Positions 35,963 to 48,208 of a stretch of DNA of 64,000 nucleotides are shown here, in pieces. The DNA is taken from assembly GCF_001667035.1 (NCBI RefSeq), contig NZ_LZIR01000006.1, positions 30,971-94,970 on the forward strand. The letters run 5' to 3'. Position numbers and translations under genes: made by a program. Origin of the DNA: Mycobacterium sp. 852002-51057_SCH5723018 (GTDB taxonomy: Bacteria > Actinomycetota > Actinomycetes > Mycobacteriales > Mycobacteriaceae). Every line of letters begins with the position of its first letter. Positions within the stretch are counted from its first letter, which is position 1. Below the pieces are notes generated by a model. That model ran no database searches, was not told where the DNA came from, and worked only from the letters and a program-made list of their open reading frames with translations.

Positions 35963-37750
35963 ATGAGCGACTACGGCCTAGAGGCCTTCGAAAGGCCGCG
36001 CAGGCTGCCCTTCTCCACCCCGGAGAAGTCACGGCGCTACCGAACCGACGACTACCGCGGGGCGGTGGGTCTCAATTGGTACCTCACCGACCCCACCCTG
36101 CGGTTCACCATGGCCTACTACCTGGCGCCCGACGAATTGGCCGTGGTGGAGCCACATTTGGCGCGCATGGGCGAACTGATGGGCGGGCCGGTGGCGCGCT
36201 GGGCCGAGGAAACCGACGCCAACCCGCCGCGGCTGGAACGCTACGACCGGTGGGGACACGACATCAGCCAGGTCGTCATGCCGGCGTCGTTCACGCAGTC
36301 CAAGCGCGCCGTGCTGGACGCCCAGCAGGCGCTGCGCGACGACGCGCGCAACGCCAAGGCGAGCTCGGGGCTGGCGCTGTTCGCGTCCAACTATCTGCTC
36401 AACCAGGCCGACATCGGGATGGGCTGCGCGCTCGGCACCGGCGGCGGCATGGTGCAGGCGTTGGTGGCGGCCTATGCGCCGGCCGACGTGCGCGAGCACG
36501 TGCTGGCCAAGTTCGCCTCCGGGGAGTGGGCCGGCGAGACGGCGCAACTGCTCACCGAGCGCACCGGCGGTTCGGACCTGGGCGCGCTCGAGACCACCGC
36601 GACCCGGTGCGGAGACGCGTGGTTGTTGAACGGGTTCAAGTGGTTTGCGTCCAACTGCGCCGGCGAGGCGTTCGTCGTACTGGCCAAGCCCGAGGGCGCC
36701 CCCGACTCGACCCGCGGCGTCGCCAACTTCCTGGTGCTGCGGACCCGCCGCGACGGTTCGCGCAACGGCGTGCGGGTGCGCCGGCTGAAGGACAAGCTCG
36801 GCACCCGCTCCGTGGCCTCCGGCGAGGTCGAGTTCGTCGACGCCGAGGCGTTCCTGCTGTCCGGCGAGCCGAGCGAGCAGGCGGGCCCCTCCGACGGCAG
36901 GGGGCTCGGCCGCATGATGGAGCTGACCAACGCCGCGCGGCTCGGCATCGCGTTGTTCGGGCTCGGCAACGCGCGCCGAGCCCTGGTCGAATCGCTGTGT
37001 TACGCCCGGCAGCGGCACGCCTTCGGCGGCGCGCTCATCGACAAGCCGCTGATGCGGCGCAAGCTCGCCGAGATGATCGTCGACGTCGAGGCCGCGCAAG
37101 CGCTGGTTTTCGACGGGACCGGCGCCGCCAATCATCGCCAGCCGCGCGCCATGCGGCAGCGCATCGCGGTGCCCGTCACCAAGCTCAAGGTCTGTCGACT
37201 CGGCATCACCGCGGCGTCCGACGCGATCGAAATCCACGGCGGCAACGGCTATATCGAGACCTGGCCGGTGGCCCGGCTGCTGCGCGACGCCCAGGTCAAC
37301 ACCATCTGGGAAGGCCCCGACAACATCCTGTGCCTCGATGTGCGGCGCGGCATCGAGAAGGCCCGCGCGCACGAGGCGCTGCTGGCGCGGCTGCGTGACG
37401 CGATCTCGGTGTCGGACGACGACCAGACGACCCGCCAGGTGGCGCGCCGCGTCGAAGACCTCGACGCGGCGACCACGGCCTGGGGCAAGCTGGACGGCGG
37501 CGTGGCCGAGGCGCGGCTGTTCCCGCTGGCACAGTTCATGGGCGATGTCTACGCCGGCGCGCTGCTTACCGAGCAGGCCGCCTGGGAGCGGGAAACGCGC
37601 GGCGGCGACCGCAAGGCGTTGGTCGCCAGGCTCTACGCGCAGCGCTACCTCGCCGATCGCGGGCCGCTGCGCGGCATCGACGCCGACGCTGACGAGGCGC
37701 TGGAGCGGTTCGACGAGCTGGCGGGCGGCGCTTTCACCGCCGAGCGGTGA
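35963..37750 (+). CDS. fadE35: acyl-CoA dehydrogenase FadE35 (AidB-like)
   Basis: The protein has 595 residues, the long AidB-type acyl-CoA dehydrogenase. FAD and substrate motifs are MGCALGTGGGMVQALVAAYA, AQLLTERTGGSDLGALETTA, FKWFASNCAGEAFVVLAKPE and IHGGNGYIETWPVARLLRDA. The catalytic region follows with QVNTIWEGPDNI. It matches Rv3797 by position between the emb genes and accD4. In the family some members act in fatty-acid oxidation and AidB binds DNA; the precise role is not known. The usual neighbour IS1557 (Rv3798 in M. tuberculosis) is absent, and accD4 converges three bases away. Confidence 0.92.
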   Translation: MSDYGLEAFERPRRLPFSTPEKSRRYRTDDYRGAVGLNWYLTDPTLRFTMAYYLAPDELAVVEPHLARMGELMGGPVARWAEETDANPPRLERYDRWGHDISQVVMPASFTQSKRAVLDAQQALRDDARNAKASSGLALFASNYLLNQADIGMGCALGTGGGMVQALVAAYAPADVREHVLAKFASGEWAGETAQLLTERTGGSDLGALETTATRCGDAWLLNGFKWFASNCAGEAFVVLAKPEGAPDSTRGVANFLVLRTRRDGSRNGVRVRRLKDKLGTRSVASGEVEFVDAEAFLLSGEPSEQAGPSDGRGLGRMMELTNAARLGIALFGLGNARRALVESLCYARQRHAFGGALIDKPLMRRKLAEMIVDVEAAQALVFDGTGAANHRQPRAMRQRIAVPVTKLKVCRLGITAASDAIEIHGGNGYIETWPVARLLRDAQVNTIWEGPDNILCLDVRRGIEKARAHEALLARLRDAISVSDDDQTTRQVARRVEDLDAATTAWGKLDGGVAEARLFPLAQFMGDVYAGALLTEQAAWERETRGGDRKALVARLYAQRYLADRGPLRGIDADADEALERFDELAGGAFTAER

Positions 37751-37753
37751 AAA

Positions 37754-39340
37754 CTAGACCGGGATCAGCCCGTGCTTGCGTCCGACGCGGAACCACAGTT
37801 GCTTGTCCCGCAGCAGCCGCATCGACTTGCGGATCAGCAGCCGGGTCTCGTGCGGGTCGATGACGGCGTCGATGAACCCGCGCTCGGCGGCGGTCCACGG
37901 AATCGCCATGTTGAGGTTGTAGCCCTCGATGAAGTCCTTCTTTATCTGCTGCGCCTCGGGCGTGGTCGGGTCGGGGAACCGCTTCATCAGCAATTGGGCG
38001 GCCCCCTCGGCGCCGATCACCGCGATCCGCGCGGTGGGCCAGGCAAAGTTGAAGTCGGCGGTCAACTGCCGGGACCCCATCACGGCATAGGCGCCGCCGT
38101 AGGACTTGCGGATCGTGATGGTCACCTTCGGCACGTCGGCCTCCACCACGGAGTAGAGGAACCGCCCGCCGCGCTTGATGATGCCCCTCTTCTCCTCCTC
38201 GGCCCCGGGCAGGAAACCGGGCGTATCCACCACGAAGACCAGGGCGATGTTGAACGCGTCGCAGAACCGGATGAACCGCGCCGCCTTGTCCGAGGCCTCG
38301 TTGTCGATCGCGCCGGACAGGTGCATCGGCTGGTTCGCCACCACGCCGACCGGATGCCCGTCGACGCGGGCGAACCCGGTGATGATCGCCGGCCCGTGCT
38401 GCGCGCCGACGTCGAGGAAGTCGCCGTCGTCGAAGATCCGCAGCAGGATTTCGTGCATGTCGTAGGCCGCATTGTCGGAGTCCGGCACGATCGCGTCGAG
38501 CTCCAGGTCGGTCGGGGTGATCTCCGGCTCCAGCCCCGGGTTGACGATCGGCGGCTTGTCGAAGCAGTTGGACGGCAGGAACGACAGGTAGTCGCGCACG
38601 TACTGGAACGCCTCGGCCTCGGACTCGACCACCTGGTGGATGTTGCCGTAGCGGGCCTGCGCGTCGGAGCCGCCGAGCTCGTCGAGGGTGACCTCCTCGC
38701 CGGTGACCTCACGGATCACGTCGGGACCGGTGACAAAGAAGTAGCCCTGGTCGCGCACCGAGACGAGCAGGTCGTCCTGGATCGGCGAATACACCGCTCC
38801 CCCAGCGCATTTGCCGAAGATGAGGGAGATCTGCGGCACGAGCCCGGACAGCGCCTCGTGGCGACGGCCCAGCTCGGCGTACCACGCCAGCGAGGTGACC
38901 GCGTCCTGAATCCGGGCGCCGCCGGAGTCCTGGATCCCGATGATCGGGCAGCCGACCATCGCGCACCACTCCATCAGCCGGGCCACCTTGCGGCCGAACA
39001 TCTCGCCGACCGTGCCCTGGAACACCGTCTGGTCATGGGAGAACACCCCGACCGGGCGGCCGTTGATCATGCCGTGCCCGGTGACGCAACCGTCACCATA
39101 GAGCGCGTTGGGGTCGTTCGGGGTCTTGGCCAACGCCCCGACCTCGAAGAAAGTGCCGGTATCCAGCAGCGCGTGGACGCGGGCGCGGGCGCTCGGGATG
39201 CCCTTCTTGTCGCGCTTGGCGGCGGCCTTCTCGCCGCCGGGCTCCTTGGCCAGCTCCAGCCGAGCGTGTAGCTCGGCCAGCTTTTCCGCCGTGGTGTGGA
39301 CGACCGGAGCTTGCGCTGGAGCTGGCACGGTGTCTGTCAC
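37754..39340 (-). CDS. accD4: acyl-CoA carboxylase carboxyltransferase subunit AccD4
   Basis: AccD4 with AccA3, AccD5 and AccE5 carboxylates the long C24-C26 acyl chain that Pks13 condenses with meromycolate. The protein has 528 residues with N- and C-terminal crotonase-like halves: [20 protein letters not shown] and [20 protein letters not shown] with oxyanion glycines in the first, and [20 protein letters not shown] and [20 protein letters not shown] in the second. It lies 7 bases after pks13 in the fadD32-pks13-accD4 operon, which is strictly conserved in mycolate-producing bacteria. Confidence 0.96.
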   Translation of the reverse strand: MTDTVPAPAQAPVVHTTAEKLAELHARLELAKEPGGEKAAAKRDKKGIPSARARVHALLDTGTFFEVGALAKTPNDPNALYGDGCVTGHGMINGRPVGVFSHDQTVFQGTVGEMFGRKVARLMEWCAMVGCPIIGIQDSGGARIQDAVTSLAWYAELGRRHEALSGLVPQISLIFGKCAGGAVYSPIQDDLLVSVRDQGYFFVTGPDVIREVTGEEVTLDELGGSDAQARYGNIHQVVESEAEAFQYVRDYLSFLPSNCFDKPPIVNPGLEPEITPTDLELDAIVPDSDNAAYDMHEILLRIFDDGDFLDVGAQHGPAIITGFARVDGHPVGVVANQPMHLSGAIDNEASDKAARFIRFCDAFNIALVFVVDTPGFLPGAEEEKRGIIKRGGRFLYSVVEADVPKVTITIRKSYGGAYAVMGSRQLTADFNFAWPTARIAVIGAEGAAQLLMKRFPDPTTPEAQQIKKDFIEGYNLNMAIPWTAAERGFIDAVIDPHETRLLIRKSMRLLRDKQLWFRVGRKHGLIPV

Positions 39341-39347
39341 TGCTGGC

Positions 39348-42300
39348 CTACCTACCTTGTCCTGACTTGGCCTGCTGCCGTTCTGCCTCGATCTTGTTGA
39401 GCGCCTGGGTCATGTGTGCGCCCACCTTGGCGATGATCGGCTCGTCGATGGCCTGGATGTGCTCGCCACCGATCGGCACGACCTCGAGGTCGGAAACCCA
39501 CTCACCCCAGCCGCCATCCGGTTTGCGGATGGCGTACCGCGGCTCGAACATGATCGCGTCGTCATGGTAGCGATCGGCCAGGTAGAGGGTGACGTGGCCG
39601 TCGTACGGCTGGATCTGGGCGGTGTCGATGGCCCGGTTGTCCAGGTACGACGTGCGCTGGTGCTCGATGATCCCGGCCGGAATCTGCACCCCGCTCTCCT
39701 TGACCGCGTCGAGCACCAAGCGGACCTGTCCCTCGTCGTCGAGCTGCTCGAGCTGCTCGTAGGGGATCTCGGGGATGGTGACGTTGAACGTCTTCTCGGC
39801 GAACCGGGCGTAGCGGTCCCAGCGCTTGCGGATCTCTTCCTTGGTCTGCGGGATCTCCTCGCCGGCGCGCACGGCGTCGATCAGGCCGACCCACTCCACG
39901 TCCTTGCCCATCCGCTTGAGCCCGATCGCGCACGCGTAGGCGAGCACCCCGCCCAGCGACCAGCCGGCCAGTATGTAGGGCCCGTCGCCCTGCATCTCGA
40001 TCAGCTTCGGAACATACTGTGCCGCACGCTCTTCGATGGTGCCCTCGACCCGCTCGAAGCCGTACATCGGGACGTCGGCGGGCAGCCGGTTCAGCAGCGG
40101 CTCGTAGACCACCGTCGACCCGCCGGCCGGGTGGAACACGAACACCGGCGTCTTCGCGCTGCCCTCGGGGCGCGCCCGCAGGGTGCGGACGAACCCGTCG
40201 ACCACGCCGGCCTCGAAGTATTCGCGCACCTTGTCGGCCAGCGCCTCGATGTTCTCCGACGTCAGCACGTCCTCGGCGGTGATGGGACCCTCGGCGCGCT
40301 CCGCAAGCCGTTGCGCCATCTTGGCGGCCGTGTCGGCGTCCAGCTTGGGCAGCCGGTTGAAGATGCCGCCCGGCGACTTGCCCGTGACGATCGCCCAGGT
40401 GGCGTACGTGACCCGCTCGGCCGCGTCACGCGGCGGCACGTCGGAGTCGAGGACCTTGGCGACCGCCTGCTGGTTGAGCGCCTCGGCCGCCCCGGCGAGG
40501 TTGGGCTGTCCGCCGTTAGCCGAAGGGCCGGACGGGTCCGTCGGCGGCGGCGGAAGGGGAGCCTCAGAAACCGGCGGTGCTTGCGTCTCCGGCTCGGCCT
40601 GCGGGTCGGGCGCCGGAACGATCACGCTGCTGGGCGTCGCGCCGCTGACCAATTCCGCTTGGGCCCTGGCGATTTCCTCGGCCGTCTGCGTCTTTTGGTA
40701 CTCGTGCAGCTGCTCGACCTCGTCGCGGTGCTCGATCGCGTACTCGATCAGCTTCTCGACGTTGTAGAGGTTGGCGTCACGCACCGCCGCCAACTGGATC
40801 GGCGGCAGGTCGAAGTCGTATTCGACCCGGTTCTTGATGCGCACCGCCATCAACGAGTCCAGGCCGAGCTCGATCAGCGGCACCTCCCACGGCAGGTCCT
40901 CGGGCTCATAGCCCATCGCCGCCCCGACGATCGCACCCAGTCGCTCGCCGATGGTCTCGCCGGAATCCGGTGACCACTTGGTGAAGCCGCTCGGCATGTA
41001 GCGGTTGGTCAGGCTGTCCGACAGCGTTCCACCGTCCGGCTCTTCCTCAGGCGATTCCGGCGTGACCGCCGCCGCCTCAGCGACAGCCGCGCCGGCGCCG
41101 ACCGCCGCCGGCAACACCGCTTCGGCGCCGCCCCGCGTCACCAGCGCGTCGTACACCAGCGTGAAGGACTCGTCGATGCGCGCGTGCACCTGCACCGAGG
41201 CGCCGCCGGGATGGCGGGTCAGCGTCGTCACCAGCCGGGCACCCTCGCCCGGCAGCGCACGCTGCTCGGCCGCGGCCAGTTGCGCGTCCGGAAGGACTTG
41301 TGCCGCAGCGGCTTTCACCAACCCGGGCAGGTCGGTCAGCCCCCGCGGCGCGTACTCCCACACGTGGCGGCCATCGGGCAGCGCCACGTGGTTGCCCGGC
41401 ATGATCGCCGCGCCGCTGCCGCCGGCGGCGACGTGCACGTCCAGCCAGTGTTCCTTGCGCTTGAACCGGGTCGGCGGGATGTTCGCGTAGTCGGCTGGGC
41501 CCGCAGCACGGGTGAACAGGCTCCAGATGTCCAGGTCATGGCCGTACACGTAGAGCTGCGCCATCGCCGAGACCATCGACTCGACCTCGTCCTGCTTGCG
41601 GGCCAGCGTCGGGATCAGCTGGGCATCATGCAGACCAGCGCTGGCCGTCGTTAAGCCCACCTGCATCAGTGCCACCGGGTTGGGTGCCAGCTCCAGGAAG
41701 GTGGTGTGCCCGCTGTCGACGGCGTTGCGGATGCCGTGGGTGAAGTAGACGCTGTGGCGCAGCCCCTTCCGCCAGTAGTCCACGTCGTGGATCGGCTCGC
41801 CGCCGGGCTTGATGTAGCTGCCCTCGTGCACCGTCGAGAAGATCCCGACCGTCGGGCTCATCGGCCGGATGCCCTGCAGCTCGGCGGCCAGCTCACCCAG
41901 CAGCGGATCCATCTGCGAGGTGTGGCTGGCGCCCTTGGTCTGGAACTTGCGGGCGAACTTGCCCTCGGACTCCGCGCGGGCGATGATCGCGTCCACCTGC
42001 TCGGGCGGACCGCCGATAACCGTCTGGGTGGGTGCGGCGTAGACGCACACCTCCAGCTCGGGGAAGTCGGAGAACACCGTCTTGATCTCGTCGGCGGAAT
42101 ACTCGACCAGCGCCATCAGCCGGATGTACTCGCCGAACAGCATGGCCTCGCCCTCGCCCATCAGGTGCGAACGTGAGCAGATGGCCCGGGTGGCGTCGCG
42201 CAGCGACAGGCCACCGGCGAAGTAGGCCGACGCGGCCTCGCCCAGCGATTGGCCGACCACCGCGGCGGGCTTGGCGCCGTGGTGCTTGAGCAGCTCACCC

Positions 42301-44852
42301 AGCGCGATCTGGATCGCGAAGATGGTGACCTGGGTGGTCTCGATGCCGTAGTCCTGCGAGTCGTCCAGGATCAGCTCGAGCACCGAGTAACCCAGCTCGT
42401 CCTGGACCAGCGCGTCGACCTTCTCGATCCACTCGGCGAAGACCTCGTTGCGCAGGTACAGGCTCTTGCCCATCTTGCGGTGCTGCGCGCCGAACCCGGC
42501 CAGCACCCACACCGGGCCGTTGGTCACCGGCCCGTCAACGCTGAACACGCCCGGCCGCTGCTTGCCCTCCGCGACCGCGCGCAGGCCCTTGATGGCCTCC
42601 TCGTGGTTGTGGGCAAGCACCACCGAGCGCGAGCGGCCGTGGTTGCGCCGCGACAGCGACCGGCCGATCGATTCCAGCGATGACGCCTGGCCCTCGGGGC
42701 TTTCCATCCAGTCCGCCAGCTCGGCGGCCGCGGCCTTCTTGCGGGAGGTCAGGAACGCCGACACCGCGAGCGGGATCACCGGCGGCGGAAGTTCTTGGGT
42801 CGCAAGCTCTTCCAGCGCGGCCTGCTTGAGCTGCAGCGCCTCTTCGGTGACGCCCGGCAGCTCGGATTCTTCCTCGTCCGCCGCCCCGTCGCTGAGGAGT
42901 TCGCCGTATTCGTCGAACCGCAGCGAGTGGCCTTCAAACGTTCCCGAGGGGGGCGCCTCGGTCGCGGCGGCCGCTTGGGGTTCGGGCTCGGGTTCCGGCT
43001 CCTCTTTTTCTACGACGTCGCGCGGCAGCACCTCGCGCACCACCAGGTGCGAGTTGGCGCCGCCGAACCCGAAGCTCGACACCCCGGCCAGCGCGTAGCC
43101 GCCGTAGCGCGGCCAATCGGTGGCCTGGTCGACCACCTTCAAGTGCATGCCGTCGAAGTCGATGTAGGGGCTGGGCCCGGCGAAGTTGATCGACGCCGGC
43201 AGCTTGTCGTGCTGCAGCGCCAGCACCACCTTGGCCATGCTGGCCACGCCGGCCGCCGACTCCATGTGGCCGACGTTGGTCTTGATCGCGCCCAGCAGCG
43301 CGGGGCGATCGGCGGGGCGTCCCCGGCCGACGATGCGGCCGAGCGCCTCGGCCTCGATCGGGTCACCGAGGACGGTGCCGGTGCCGTGTGCCTCGATGTA
43401 GTCGACGGTGCGGGGGTCGATGCCGGCGTCCTTGTAGGCGCGGCGCAGCACGTCGGCCTGCGCGTCCTGGTTGGGCGCGATCAGGCCGTTGGACCGGCCG
43501 TCGTGGTTGACCGCGCTGCCGGCGATCACCGCCAGGATCTGATCGCCGTCGCGGCGGGCGTCGTCGACCCGCTTGAGCACCAGCATGCCGCCGCCCTCGG
43601 AGCGGGTGTAGCCGTCGGCGTCCGACGAGAACGACTTGATCCGGCCGTCGGGGGCCAGCACTGCGCCGATCTCGTCGAAACCGAGCGTGACCGCCGGCGT
43701 GAGCAACGCGTTGACGCCGCCGGCGACCGCGACATCGGCTTCGCGGTTGCGCAGGGCCTGCACGGCCTGGTGGATGGCCACCAGCGAGCTCGAGCAGGCG
43801 GTGTCGACGGCGACCGAAGGCCCGCGGAAGTCGTAGAAGTAGGACACCCGGTTGGGAATGATCGACGTCGCGTTGCCGGTGATCGCGTAGGGGTGGGCGA
43901 CCGTCGGGTCGGACACGGCAAGGAAGCTGTAGTCGTTGTTGGACACGCCGACGTAGACGCCGACGGGCTTGCCGCGCAGGCTCGACGCGGGGATGCGGGC
44001 GTGCTCGAGCGCCTCCCAGGTCAGCTCCAGCGCCATCCGCTGCTGCGGGTCGATGTTGTCGGCCTCGGTCTTGGCGACGGCGAAGAACTCGGAGTCGAAG
44101 CCCTTGATGTCCTTGAGGTAGCCGCCACGGGTGCGCGCCTTGGCGACCCGCTCGGCCAGCCGCGGCTCTTCGAGGAATTCCGACCAGCGGCCCTCGGGCA
44201 GGTCGGTGATGGCGTCGCGGCCCTCCATCAGCGCCCGCCAGGTTTCGTCGGGGGTGTTCATGTCGCCGGGCAGCCGGGTGGACAACCCCACCACCGCGAT
44301 GTCGACGCGCTCGGCCGGGCCGTTGCGCGACCAGTCGGTGTTGTCGTCGCCGGTGGTGTCCGCTTCGGGCTCGCCCTCGATGATGCGGGTCGCCAGCGAC
44401 TCGATGGTCGGGTGCTGGAACGCCACGGCGACCGACAGCGTCACCCCGGTCAGGTCCTCGATGTCGGCGGCCATCGCCACGGCGTCGCGCGACGACAGCC
44501 CCAGCTCCACCATCGGCACCGACTCGTCGATGTTGTCGGGCGACTGCCCGGTGCACTTGGCCACGTAATTGCGCAGCCACTGGCGCATCTCGGCGACGGT
44601 TGTTATGCGCCGCTCCTCAGCATCGCTTCGCTCTGCATCGTCGCCGGCGCGTGTTATGCGCCGCTCCTCAGCATCGCTTCGCTCTGCATCGTCGCCGGCG
44701 CGTGTTATGCCCCGCTCCTCAGCATCGCTTCGCTCTGCATCGTCGCCGGCGCGCATGTCGGTGTTCGCCGGTGAACGCGTCACGCCGACGGTCTCGGGGG
44801 CGGAGTTCTCGGGTGCGGAGTTTTGTCCTGAATCAGTCTCTGTGTCAGCCAT
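39348..44852 (-). CDS. pks13: polyketide synthase Pks13 (mycolic acid condensase)
   Basis: Pks13 condenses meromycoloyl-AMP-derived and carboxylated acyl chains into the mycolic precursor and transfers it to trehalose. The protein has 1834 residues, about 100 more than in M. tuberculosis. Domains: ACP1 (about 85-165, Ser120 in ELGLSSRD), KS (about 185-610, Cys353 in [10 protein letters not shown]), AT (about 790-1090, [17 protein letters not shown]), ACP2 (about 1320-1400, [14 protein letters not shown]) and TE (about 1560-1834, [16 protein letters not shown]). The extra length is partly an N-terminal insert of three 17-residue charged repeats coded by a 51-bp tandem repeat. It sits 13 bases after fadD32. 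Confidence 0.97.
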   Translation of the reverse strand: MADTETDSGQNSAPENSAPETVGVTRSPANTDMRAGDDAERSDAEERGITRAGDDAERSDAEERRITRAGDDAERSDAEERRITTVAEMRQWLRNYVAKCTGQSPDNIDESVPMVELGLSSRDAVAMAADIEDLTGVTLSVAVAFQHPTIESLATRIIEGEPEADTTGDDNTDWSRNGPAERVDIAVVGLSTRLPGDMNTPDETWRALMEGRDAITDLPEGRWSEFLEEPRLAERVAKARTRGGYLKDIKGFDSEFFAVAKTEADNIDPQQRMALELTWEALEHARIPASSLRGKPVGVYVGVSNNDYSFLAVSDPTVAHPYAITGNATSIIPNRVSYFYDFRGPSVAVDTACSSSLVAIHQAVQALRNREADVAVAGGVNALLTPAVTLGFDEIGAVLAPDGRIKSFSSDADGYTRSEGGGMLVLKRVDDARRDGDQILAVIAGSAVNHDGRSNGLIAPNQDAQADVLRRAYKDAGIDPRTVDYIEAHGTGTVLGDPIEAEALGRIVGRGRPADRPALLGAIKTNVGHMESAAGVASMAKVVLALQHDKLPASINFAGPSPYIDFDGMHLKVVDQATDWPRYGGYALAGVSSFGFGGANSHLVVREVLPRDVVEKEEPEPEPEPQAAAATEAPPSGTFEGHSLRFDEYGELLSDGAADEEESELPGVTEEALQLKQAALEELATQELPPPVIPLAVSAFLTSRKKAAAAELADWMESPEGQASSLESIGRSLSRRNHGRSRSVVLAHNHEEAIKGLRAVAEGKQRPGVFSVDGPVTNGPVWVLAGFGAQHRKMGKSLYLRNEVFAEWIEKVDALVQDELGYSVLELILDDSQDYGIETTQVTIFAIQIALGELLKHHGAKPAAVVGQSLGEAASAYFAGGLSLRDATRAICSRSHLMGEGEAMLFGEYIRLMALVEYSADEIKTVFSDFPELEVCVYAAPTQTVIGGPPEQVDAIIARAESEGKFARKFQTKGASHTSQMDPLLGELAAELQGIRPMSPTVGIFSTVHEGSYIKPGGEPIHDVDYWRKGLRHSVYFTHGIRNAVDSGHTTFLELAPNPVALMQVGLTTASAGLHDAQLIPTLARKQDEVESMVSAMAQLYVYGHDLDIWSLFTRAAGPADYANIPPTRFKRKEHWLDVHVAAGGSGAAIMPGNHVALPDGRHVWEYAPRGLTDLPGLVKAAAAQVLPDAQLAAAEQRALPGEGARLVTTLTRHPGGASVQVHARIDESFTLVYDALVTRGGAEAVLPAAVGAGAAVAEAAAVTPESPEEEPDGGTLSDSLTNRYMPSGFTKWSPDSGETIGERLGAIVGAAMGYEPEDLPWEVPLIELGLDSLMAVRIKNRVEYDFDLPPIQLAAVRDANLYNVEKLIEYAIEHRDEVEQLHEYQKTQTAEEIARAQAELVSGATPSSVIVPAPDPQAEPETQAPPVSEAPLPPPPTDPSGPSANGGQPNLAGAAEALNQQAVAKVLDSDVPPRDAAERVTYATWAIVTGKSPGGIFNRLPKLDADTAAKMAQRLAERAEGPITAEDVLTSENIEALADKVREYFEAGVVDGFVRTLRARPEGSAKTPVFVFHPAGGSTVVYEPLLNRLPADVPMYGFERVEGTIEERAAQYVPKLIEMQGDGPYILAGWSLGGVLAYACAIGLKRMGKDVEWVGLIDAVRAGEEIPQTKEEIRKRWDRYARFAEKTFNVTIPEIPYEQLEQLDDEGQVRLVLDAVKESGVQIPAGIIEHQRTSYLDNRAIDTAQIQPYDGHVTLYLADRYHDDAIMFEPRYAIRKPDGGWGEWVSDLEVVPIGGEHIQAIDEPIIAKVGAHMTQALNKIEAERQQAKSGQGR
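44603..44755 (-). repeat. MIRU-like 51-bp tandem repeat (three copies) inside pks13
   Basis: Three head-to-tail 51-base units start at 44603, 44654 and 44705, nearly identical (one G/C change in the third, differing last bases). Read on the coding strand they contain GATGCAGAGCGAAGCGATGC and TGAGGAGCGGCGCAT, which resemble the conserved core of mycobacterial interspersed repetitive units. The unit length is a multiple of three, so each copy adds 17 residues ([14 protein letters not shown] plus IT and R/G) without breaking the frame. Confidence 0.8.
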
Positions 44853-44865
44853 GCTCGTCTAAGGG

Positions 44866-46761
44866 TTAGTTGCCGGTGGCGAATACGGTCGGTGAGCCGA
44901 TGCCGCTGCGCAGGCTGCCGTCGAGGTAGGCGGCGCGGCAGGCGCGGCGGCCGATCTTGCCGCTGGAGGTGCGCGGAATCAGCCCGGCCTGCACCAGCAG
45001 CAGGTCGCGGACGGTCACGCCGTGCCGGACCGCGATGGCGGCCCGGATGTCGTCGGCGATGGGCTGGTAGTCCAGCTTGTGCGCACCGGCGGCGCGCTCG
45101 GCGACGACGACCAGCTGCTCGGAGGTGTTCTCCGGGTCGTAGCTGATGCCGGCGTGCGGGTTGTCGAACACTTCCTGGGGCAGCTGGTTGGCCGGCACCG
45201 AGAACGCGGCCACGTAGCCGGTGCGCAACGCCTTGTTGGCCTCCTGGGCCGAGTACTCCAGGTCCTGCGGGTAGTGATTGCGGCCGTCGATGATGACCAG
45301 GTCCTTGATCCGGCCGGTGATGTAGAGGTTGCCCTTGTAATAGGTGCCGTAGTCGCCGGTGCGGACCCACATCCCGTCGTCGGGCGCCCCCTCCGCGTGC
45401 GAGGGGTTGGTGCGCGACTTGAGGATGTTGCGGAACGTTTCCTGGGTCTCTTGTTCCTTGTTCCAGTAACCCAGGCCCATGTTGTTGCCGTGCAGCCAGA
45501 TCTCGCCGATCTGCCCGTCGGGCAGCTCGGTGGCCGTGTCGGTGTCGACGATCACCGCCCACTCGTCGACGCCGATCACGCCGGCGGACACCTGCGCGAC
45601 GGCGTTCGGCGTGTCGGCGTCCACCTCGACGAACCGGTGCTCGTTGAGGGCGTCGCGGTCGACGTGGATCACCAGCGGCGCCTCGTCCATCGGGGTGGTG
45701 GAGACGAACAGCGTCGCCTCCGCCAGCCCGTAGGACGGCTTGATCGCCGACTCGCGCAGCCCGTAGGGCTCGAATGCCTCGTAGAACTTGCGCATCGACG
45801 CCGGGGACACCGGCTCGCTGCCGTTGAGGATCCCGCTGACGTTGCTCAGGTCCAGCGGCGGCTCCCCGTCCTTGGGCGCACCGCGCAGCGCGGCATGCTC
45901 GAACGCGAAGTTCGGCGCCACCGAGTAGACCTCGCCGTCCTCGTCGTCGGTGCGCGCCATGGCGCGGATCCAGCGGCTCGGCCGGCGCACGAATGCGGCC
46001 GGCGTCATGAAGGTCATGTGGTGGCCGAACACCGGCGACAACATGACCGTGATCAGGCCCATGTCGTGGAAGAACGGCAACCAGCTCACCCCACGGTCGG
46101 TTTCCCGACCCTTCATGGACAGCGCGTTCAGCACCTGGACCACGTTGGTTGGCAGGTTCAGGTGGCTGATCTTGACGCCGGTCGGCGTCCGGGTGGAGCC
46201 GGAGGTGTACTGCAGGTAGGCGATGGTCTCGGGGTTCGACGTCGGTTCCTGCCAGGTGGAGGCCACCTCGTCGGGCACCGCGTCGACGGCGACGACCCGT
46301 GGCCGCTCCTTGGCCGGGCGGCTGCGGAAGAACTTCCGCACGCCCTCGGCGGAGTCGGTCGTGGTCAGGATCGTCGACGGGCTGCAGTCGTCGAGCACCG
46401 CGTGCAGCCGCCCGACGTGACCCGGCTCGCCCGGGTCGAACAACGGCACCGCGATCCGGCCGGCGTAGATGGTGCCGAAAAACGACGTCAGGTAGTCGAG
46501 GTTCTGCGGGCACAGGATGGCGATGCGGTCACCGGGCTGGGTGACCTGCTGCAGGCGCGCCGCGACGGCGCGGTTGCGCTGGCTGAAGTGACGCCACGAG
46601 ATGTCGCGGGCGACGCCGTCCCGTTCGGTGGAGAAGTCCAGGAAGCGGTAGATCAGCTTGTCCCCGCGCACCGACGCCCACCGTTCGATGTGACGGGCCA
46701 GGTTGAGGTTGTCGGGAAACCTGATCTTCCCGTTCACGATGAACGGGTTGTGGTACGCCAT
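44866..46761 (-). CDS. fadD32: long-chain fatty-acyl-AMP ligase FadD32
   Basis: FadD32 activates meromycolic acid as an acyl adenylate and loads it on the N-terminal ACP of Pks13. The protein has 631 residues. The AMP-binding motif is [16 protein letters not shown]; others are [52 protein letters not shown] and the C-terminal [21 protein letters not shown] chose the ATG at 46761, five bases after AGGAGAG (46766-46772), giving [15 protein letters not shown]; another in-frame start six codons up (46779) is possible. It is first gene of the fadD32-pks13-accD4 operon. Confidence 0.95.
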   Translation of the reverse strand: MAYHNPFIVNGKIRFPDNLNLARHIERWASVRGDKLIYRFLDFSTERDGVARDISWRHFSQRNRAVAARLQQVTQPGDRIAILCPQNLDYLTSFFGTIYAGRIAVPLFDPGEPGHVGRLHAVLDDCSPSTILTTTDSAEGVRKFFRSRPAKERPRVVAVDAVPDEVASTWQEPTSNPETIAYLQYTSGSTRTPTGVKISHLNLPTNVVQVLNALSMKGRETDRGVSWLPFFHDMGLITVMLSPVFGHHMTFMTPAAFVRRPSRWIRAMARTDDEDGEVYSVAPNFAFEHAALRGAPKDGEPPLDLSNVSGILNGSEPVSPASMRKFYEAFEPYGLRESAIKPSYGLAEATLFVSTTPMDEAPLVIHVDRDALNEHRFVEVDADTPNAVAQVSAGVIGVDEWAVIVDTDTATELPDGQIGEIWLHGNNMGLGYWNKEQETQETFRNILKSRTNPSHAEGAPDDGMWVRTGDYGTYYKGNLYITGRIKDLVIIDGRNHYPQDLEYSAQEANKALRTGYVAAFSVPANQLPQEVFDNPHAGISYDPENTSEQLVVVAERAAGAHKLDYQPIADDIRAAIAVRHGVTVRDLLLVQAGLIPRTSSGKIGRRACRAAYLDGSLRSGIGSPTVFATGN

Positions 46762-47064
46762 ACCGCTCTCCTGTCGCAATCATCCGGTCGGTCTGGCCGA
46801 CGGTCACATTCCGGCGTCGGCTGCCCGACGAATACCTCTATACACAAGCCGGTCCTTGCACGGCACACGCGCACAAAGCGCGGCTCTGTGCCAGTCCCAG
46901 CCAGCTTCGACCCGAGCGGGTCCGCAACAAGGTGCTTATTGCTCTTAAATTTCTCTTAATGTTAAGGGTCGCCTCGCGGCAGACCAAATCACAAGGTACC
47001 GCTGATGCCGTTTTGCAACCGGTTAGGTAGGGCTGTGTCCACCACCCGGTTTGCCACGCGCCGC
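46762..47064. promoter_or_regulatory. fadD32 upstream region
   Basis: These 303 bases between the Rv3802c-type gene stop and the fadD32 start hold no gene that I can support. On the fadD32 strand there is an AT-rich patch with a perfect inverted repeat, CTTAA-TG-TTAAG (46955-46966), and a TAACAT -10-like hexamer (46959-46964). This is the likely fadD32 promoter area, so the leader would be about 190 bases. Confidence 0.35.
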
Positions 47065-48075
47065 CTAACCATGCTTGGGATGGGGCGCGTTTTCGATGAG
47101 CCCGCGGGCCCAGTTCAACGTCCAGTCGGTCGCGGGCGCCCCGTCCAGATTCCAGAACTGGGTCGTGGCGTACAAGGCGTGCACCGGCTGGCCGGCGCTC
47201 CCGGCGAGCGTGTTCAGCGTGTTCGGCAGGTTCGCCACGCTGAACGCCTCGTCGGGGGAGGCGCAGATGAGGTCGCCCGGGGCGCAGATCTCGTTTGTCT
47301 TGGCGTTCAGGGCGCCGAAGCCGCCGGGCCGCGGACCGGTCATGCTCAGGCCCAGCCCGGACAGCACCGGCACCTCGTGCAGGGTGACCTCGGCGCCTTG
47401 GCCCGGCGGATTGGGCCCGATGTCGTTGCCGACGCCCTGCTGGCGGCGGCCGTCGGCGATCACTGTCACACCGAGGACCAGGTCGTCGTCGACGGGTCCG
47501 CGGCCGTTGCCGATGTCGCTGGCGATGTCGCCGACGATCACCGCGCCCTGGGAAAAGCCCATCAGCACGTAGCTGGTCAGCGGGCACTTGTTGTTCATGT
47601 CGGTCATCGCCTGGACCGTCGCGCGGGTGCCTTCGGCGCGGCTCTCGTTGTAGGACATCTGCGTGTCACCGCTCAACGGGTTGTGGAACTGCGCGGTGTA
47701 CGGGGTCGTGTAGGCCTGCACCCGGGAGGACGGGAACTGCCCCGAGATCTCCGCGGTCACCCTGTGCAGCAACGCGTTCGGGAATTGCATCGGGCTTTGC
47801 GGGTCGTCCTGGGGGGCGGACTCCCAGGTGCCCGGGACGTTGATCAACTGCACATCGGGGCACGACGCGTCCTGAGATGCGGGTCGCGGCTTGTGCGGAT
47901 GGGTGGTCGTCGACGGCGGAGGCAGCACGCCGGGCGGCACCGCGCTGGGCGGCACTTCGTGGCTGCGCAGCAGGGTCACCACGGCCAGGAGGACCAACAA
48001 CACGACGCCGGCCACCGAAAGGGCGGCAATCCAGGCGAGGATCCGGTGGCGCTTGCGCCGGGCGTTGGTGGTCAT
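47065..48075 (-). CDS. cutinase-like phospholipase/thioesterase (Rv3802c-like, Culp6)
   Basis: This membrane-anchored serine hydrolase of the cutinase-like family has a counterpart in M. tuberculosis (Rv3802c) that is essential and has phospholipase A and thioesterase activity linked to mycolate metabolism. The protein has 336 residues. One N-terminal helix (about 12-36, [20 protein letters not shown]) is followed by a Pro-rich linker and the cutinase fold, with nucleophile motif [12 protein letters not shown] and paired cysteines ([42 protein letters not shown]). It is upstream of fadD32 on the same strand, as in M. tuberculosis. Confidence 0.92.
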   Translation of the reverse strand: MTTNARRKRHRILAWIAALSVAGVVLLVLLAVVTLLRSHEVPPSAVPPGVLPPPSTTTHPHKPRPASQDASCPDVQLINVPGTWESAPQDDPQSPMQFPNALLHRVTAEISGQFPSSRVQAYTTPYTAQFHNPLSGDTQMSYNESRAEGTRATVQAMTDMNNKCPLTSYVLMGFSQGAVIVGDIASDIGNGRGPVDDDLVLGVTVIADGRRQQGVGNDIGPNPPGQGAEVTLHEVPVLSGLGLSMTGPRPGGFGALNAKTNEICAPGDLICASPDEAFSVANLPNTLNTLAGSAGQPVHALYATTQFWNLDGAPATDWTLNWARGLIENAPHPKHG

Positions 48076-48208
48076 GTTCTCCTGCTGGCAGGGTCGGTAG
48101 GCCTCGGTAGGCGCTAAGCGTCAAGCACCCGCCACTACACGGTACCGGGACCCCGCGGGGCACCGTCCGGGCCGCGAGGCGGCGCGGACTTGGCCTGCGG
48201 CGGCCGAA

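Noticed and set aside
44603..44755. CRISPR array
   Set aside because: The 51-bp units are directly adjacent with no unique spacers and are in frame within pks13.
42795..44774. 659-residue plus-strand frame opposite pks13
   Set aside because: It is antisense to KS/AT coding sequence with composition typical of a shadow frame; the minus strand encodes clear catalytic motifs.
45022..46959. 645-residue plus-strand frame opposite fadD32
   Set aside because: It is the reverse strand of an intact adenylating enzyme and has no domain of its own.
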